A DNA stretch of 64,000 bases from JACCXM01 sp046328335 (GTDB taxonomy: Bacteria; Chloroflexota; Chloroflexia; Thermomicrobiales; UBA6265): the NCBI GenBank assembly GCA_046328335.1, contig JAXLWU010000020.1, positions 30,413-94,412 of the forward strand, given 5' to 3'. Below the pieces are notes generated by a model. The model saw only the letters and a program-made list of their open reading frames with translations, ran no database searches and had not been told where the DNA came from. The number at the start of each line of letters is the position of its first letter. Position 1 is the first letter of the stretch. This document shows positions 61,431-64,000 of this stretch, piece after piece. The translations under genes and the position numbers were made by a program.

Positions 61431-61540
61431 GCGAAGCAAGGCGGGTCGTCAGGGCTTGAGCGAGTGTTCGCCTGGTACCTAATTGATCCGGCTCGCTTGA
61501 GACTCCTGCATGATTGAATCTGGTAGGAGGCGATCAACGG

Positions 61541-61843
61541 ATGACAAATCGCGGCGCGAGTGACCAAAGACTCGTCGAAACCGCGATGGGTGTACATCGT
61601 CTACAAGACCTCCCAGATCACCAGGTGTCTAAAAAGGACAGCGCCAAGAAGGTGGTCTATGACCGCGAGACCGATTCCCTGATCATCACCTTGCGCGAAG
61701 CACCGATCGAGGAGAGTGACGAGGTTCGTCCGGGCGTGATCGCCGATTTCGGTGCTGACGGCGGCGTGGTGCGCTTCGAAGTGCTGCGCGCCTCGCGGGT
61801 TGTCGAGGATGCCGAGTGGGTGCGGTTCGGCACGATGGGGTAG
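61541..61843 (+). CDS. DUF2283-domain protein
   Basis: A 100-residue protein whose last 65 residues are a DUF2283 domain: VVYDRETDSLIITLREAPIEE, then DEVRPGVIADFGADGGVVRFE and VLRASRVVE. These small beta proteins are widespread, often near toxin-antitoxin or mobile genes, with unknown function. The ATG at 61541 has AGGAGG upstream; a GTG at 61625 would give just the domain. It is the only gene here lacking a signal peptide among the exported block. Full length for the family. Confidence 0.75.
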   Translation: MTNRGASDQRLVETAMGVHRLQDLPDHQVSKKDSAKKVVYDRETDSLIITLREAPIEESDEVRPGVIADFGADGGVVRFEVLRASRVVEDAEWVRFGTMG

Positions 61844-62163
61844 TGCCCCGACCGGACCGGCTGTTGCGGTCGGCAGTGCGGGATTGGATATTCGCTATTC
61901 GCGCCCGGAACGCGTGAATTCCCGGGAGTGCTTCCCCGCCGTCATACGGCGCTGTGCCGCAAGCGCAAACAGATAACGAGATCGGCAGAGGCTGTCATAC
62001 GCGGACAGGATCGCGGACACCTGTCCGCGATCCTGTCCGGGCCCGCGGGAGAAACCGGTATAAGTTGCTGGGTTCACTCATTTGCCGTCCTCGTATTATG
62101 CAGAGTAGATGAGGACAGGCGGTCATGGCCTGCCCCGGGCAGAGACGAGTAAGGGCACGCAGT
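61844..62163. other. Intergenic region with the conserved upstream element
   Basis: 320 bp containing element copy B (62002-62071) and, downstream of it, the AAGGG ribosome site (62151-62155) of the next gene. Confidence 0.5.
62002..62071 (+). promoter_or_regulatory. Conserved upstream element, copy B (palindrome plus ACCGGT box)
   Basis: A perfect 18-bp inverted repeat, CGGACAGGATCGCGGACA (62002-62019) against 62022-62039 with a 2-nt spacer, then a gap, and AAACCGGTATAAGTTGCTGG at 62052-62071. Copy A upstream of the gene at 5558 has the same palindrome core and box in the same orientation; the core-to-box gap is 11 nt there and 22 nt here, one helical turn apart. Probably regulatory. Confidence 0.5.
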
Positions 62164-62850
62164 TTGACTCCAGGGGACGATCTCGCCGCGGGCGAATCGA
62201 ACGTCACAACAGCGAACCGGCGCGCCATGCTGCGCGGGATGGCCGCCGGATTTGTCCTGACCGCGAGCGGTCTCATTCTTTCGTTGGGAGAGGATGAGGC
62301 GGCGGCGCGGGAGGGCGCGAACGGGGGCGAACTCGGCGGGCGGCATGGCAACAACCGCCGTGGCCGCAACCAGCGCCAGCATCGCCGCCATGACAACGAG
62401 GACAACGGCAAGGCGTCGCGGGCAGGCGATCAGTGGCGGAATGTCGCCGTCTTCGTCCACAACTATCGCGCCAGCGCCGTTTCCGTCCGCCAGTGGAAGA
62501 CCATCGGGGCGGATGAAATCATCCGCTGGGGACCGATGACGGACTGGCAGACGATCGAGGCCAAACCGGCGACGGGGCGAGAGCACTTCATCGATTTCGT
62601 CGAGGATCTGAAGGGATTTGCTCTCGCGTTCAATACCGGTCATGTTCTGGAGGTCGGCAATCCCCTGCTCGGCTTCCCGTGGGTCATGCTCGGCAGCGGA
62701 GGCTGGAGCAGGAATGGGTGGGACCCGCAAGGGACGACCCTGATCGACGCCAAACTCTCCGAGTGGGAGGTGATCTCGACCCCCGGCTTCACGGTGCAGC
62801 GCCTGGGTGACACCGACACCCACAAGCGGTTTCTCGTCAATCTGGTCTAG
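62164..62850 (+). CDS. Exported protein with R19-R20 signal, tandem paralogue 1
   Basis: A 228-residue exported protein. The TTG at 62164 has AAGGG upstream and puts N-R-R at 18-20, the register of the other members; an in-frame ATG at 62125 is the alternative. It lacks the F6-D7 motif. Then come AMLRGMAAGFVLTASGLIL and an Arg/Asn-rich tract (GGRHGNNRRGRNQRQHRRHD). The mature domain (about 95-228) is beta-rich: NVAVFVHNYRASAVSVRQWK, DFVEDLKGFALAFNTGHVL, NGWDPQGTTL and GFTVQRLGDTD. No Cys clusters. Unknown family. A paralogue follows after 35 bp, so the pair is an operon. The element at 62002 lies upstream. Confidence 0.7.
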   Translation: MTPGDDLAAGESNVTTANRRAMLRGMAAGFVLTASGLILSLGEDEAAAREGANGGELGGRHGNNRRGRNQRQHRRHDNEDNGKASRAGDQWRNVAVFVHNYRASAVSVRQWKTIGADEIIRWGPMTDWQTIEAKPATGREHFIDFVEDLKGFALAFNTGHVLEVGNPLLGFPWVMLGSGGWSRNGWDPQGTTLIDAKLSEWEVISTPGFTVQRLGDTDTHKRFLVNLV

Positions 62851-62885
62851 AGCACGACACGAAGGTTGGAGAGCGAAAGAATCTG

Positions 62886-63608
62886 ATGAACAAGGAAGAG
62901 ATGACACAGCCCGCCGCGCCACCTGACTCCTCGCTGAGTCGGCGTCGGCTGCTCAGGGCCGCCACCGGAGCGTTCGTCCTGTCGGCGAGTGGGCTCTACC
63001 TGCCCGCCACCGTGGAGGAGGCCGACGCGCGAAGCGGCGCACTGGACGGCCGGCTTGGTGGCCGTCACGGCCGGGACCGGCGGGGACAGGATCGCCGCCG
63101 CACACACGGTGACAAGAAGGACAACCGCAAAAACGACGCGCCGCGTGGTTCGGGGCAAGATGGGACACCGTTCGGCGTCCGCATCTACGTGCTCAACTAC
63201 CGTACCACCGCCATCCAGGTTCAGGGTTGGGTGGCTCCGTTCGACGACATCAGGGTCTGGTCGCAGCCCGACACCAGTTGGACCTGGTCGACCGTCGGTG
63301 CCCTGCCAAACAACGGTGATCCCCAGTACAAGGTGTACCGTACCGATCTGGCGAACCTGGCGGTGCAGATTGGCACGGACCGGGTGATCTACGTCGAGGG
63401 CAGCAATACGCCCGATCCGCGCTGGACGGCGGTGCTGGCGGGTCTGTGGGACGCGACCGGGTGGGACACGAATCCCCAGACGCTGAAACTCCAGGATCTG
63501 AAGCCTTCCGAATCCCTCGAAGTGGAAGGGTTCCGCTTGCAGCGCCTGGAGAACAGCTATCCAATTGCCTCGAATCCCGAGTACGAGTTCTACCTCTATG
63601 TGATCTAA
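62886..63608 (+). CDS. Exported protein with R19-R20 signal, tandem paralogue 2
   Basis: A 240-residue paralogue of the upstream protein. S-R-R lies at 18-20, then LLRAATGAFVLSASGLYL, nearly the same signal as its neighbour. It shares the linker GRLGGRHGRDRRGQDRRR, and in the mature domain VRIYVLNYRTTAIQVQGWV, TGWDTNPQTLKLQDL, and EVEGFRLQRLENSYP. The two were evidently made by tandem duplication. The ATG at 62886 has GGAGAG upstream. No catalytic motif is visible. Confidence 0.75.
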   Translation: MNKEEMTQPAAPPDSSLSRRRLLRAATGAFVLSASGLYLPATVEEADARSGALDGRLGGRHGRDRRGQDRRRTHGDKKDNRKNDAPRGSGQDGTPFGVRIYVLNYRTTAIQVQGWVAPFDDIRVWSQPDTSWTWSTVGALPNNGDPQYKVYRTDLANLAVQIGTDRVIYVEGSNTPDPRWTAVLAGLWDATGWDTNPQTLKLQDLKPSESLEVEGFRLQRLENSYPIASNPEYEFYLYVI

Positions 63609-64000
63609 CGCCAGGCAGGATTCTGGCAGGTCCGAGAGGGCGAACAGCGGGTTTTCAACTCGCCGTGTTCTACTGCGCGGACTCCGGCACCGAATTACTG
63701 GTGAACCTGAGTGGGGAACCAACACCCACTCAGGTTCACTGCCGTTTCCGCCGCGGACATCACGATTGTCGTGATCGGGGAAGCCACCCTTTCTGTCGGT
63801 GATGACATGGCAGCGACCGATGGGTACATGGCGGTTGGTCGCGCTCCGATCATGCCGCTGGCAGATTGTGGCGCACCACTGCTCGCCTTGAACGCGACGA
63901 GCCGCCACCCTCTATCGAAAACTGCAACGGTTTTGCAACGAAATGCGATCGATCTATGGCGCGATTGTTGTGGCCGATCGCGCAGCGTGTGATCAGTCAT
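63609..64000. other. Non-coding end of window
   Basis: 392 bp. It holds the hairpin at 63701-63739. Short open frames on both strands lack ribosome sites and familiar composition, so I call no gene. Confidence 0.4.
63701..63739. terminator. Perfect 15-bp hairpin after the last exported-protein gene
   Basis: GTGAACCTGAGTGGG (63701-63715) pairs with 63725-63739 around a 9-nt loop, 92 bp after the stop. No U-tract, so it might be a repeat element instead of a terminator. Confidence 0.55.

Noticed and set aside
63695..64000. Open frames on both strands at the right edge
   Set aside because: They overlap each other and a perfect hairpin, with no start signal or known motif; could be revisited with more sequence.

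Overview
The window is high-GC DNA with the composition and gene repertoire of a Chloroflexota bacterium of the Thermomicrobia type, or a close relative. The reasons are a mix of actinobacterial-like and Chloroflexota-like genes, Tat-type exported proteins with basic and cysteine-rich tails, an LPXTG-like anchor fitting a monoderm envelope, several peptide/sugar ABC systems, HyuA/HyuB, and many palindromic intergenic repeats. The assignment is an inference from reading only. I see no rRNA, tRNA, CRISPR array or intact transposase. About 50 protein genes are supported.

Layout. 0-4.5 kb: the end of an alkaline-phosphatase-like protein, an EEP nuclease plus membrane protein pair, YihY, a membrane protein and a DinB protein. 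4.5-6.7 kb: two exported proteins (a beta-helix protein and a small LPNTG protein). 7-10.7 kb: a peptide-type ABC importer (binding protein and two permeases), then a class A beta-lactamase-like serine hydrolase. 11.8-16.9 kb: methyltransferase, secreted cupin, Cys-rich exported protein, K+ channel, nitronate monooxygenase. 17.2-20.8 kb: a second peptide-type ABC importer on the minus strand. 20.9-25.2 kb: two alpha/beta hydrolases flanking a small Cys-rich protein and a CAP protein. 25.7-26.6 kb: an orphan phage-type primase-polymerase. 27-28.4 kb: nucleoside phosphorylase and DoxX. 28.5-32.7 kb: a tight minus-strand operon of DUF542 protein, radical SAM/SPASM enzyme, HemY-type oxidase and a haem-type membrane protein. 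33-40.2 kb: S9 peptidase, RNHCP protein, two paralogous secreted cupredoxins, and a cNMP-binding thioredoxin-reductase-like protein. 40.5-45.4 kb: a pentapeptide/Cys-rich exported protein and a large BNR-repeat protein. 45.8-51.6 kb: pruA and a sugar-type ABC importer. 52.1-56.8 kb: hyuB, hyuA and a truncated VOC gene. 56.6-63.6 kb: a block of exported proteins.

Main observation. Eleven proteins scattered through the window (starts at 5558, 6612, 14406, 22060, 23908, 40544, 58777, 60214, 60637, 62164 and 62886) carry a twin-arginine signal. In nine of them the arginine pair falls at exactly residues 19-20, counted from the start codon chosen by the ribosome-binding site or by this register. 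Most also have a motif of the form F6-D7-x-L9-A/T10-R11 ahead of it. After the signal comes a strongly basic tract and then a variable, often Cys-rich, exported domain: beta-helix, CAP+F5/8C, pentapeptide repeats, HExxH, or a spherulation-type TIM barrel with three tandem beta domains. Two members share a conserved upstream palindrome-plus-box element (5700-5767 and 62002-62071). This looks like a lineage-specific export module fitted to many cargo domains and is the best candidate for an undescribed system here.

Mobile and repetitive DNA. A 267-bp palindromic MITE (51820-52086) has inserted into a copy of a second repeat family and is flanked by a 10-bp target duplication. Four dispersed intergenic repeat families are also present; one copy has become the C-terminal tail of the HemY-type oxidase.
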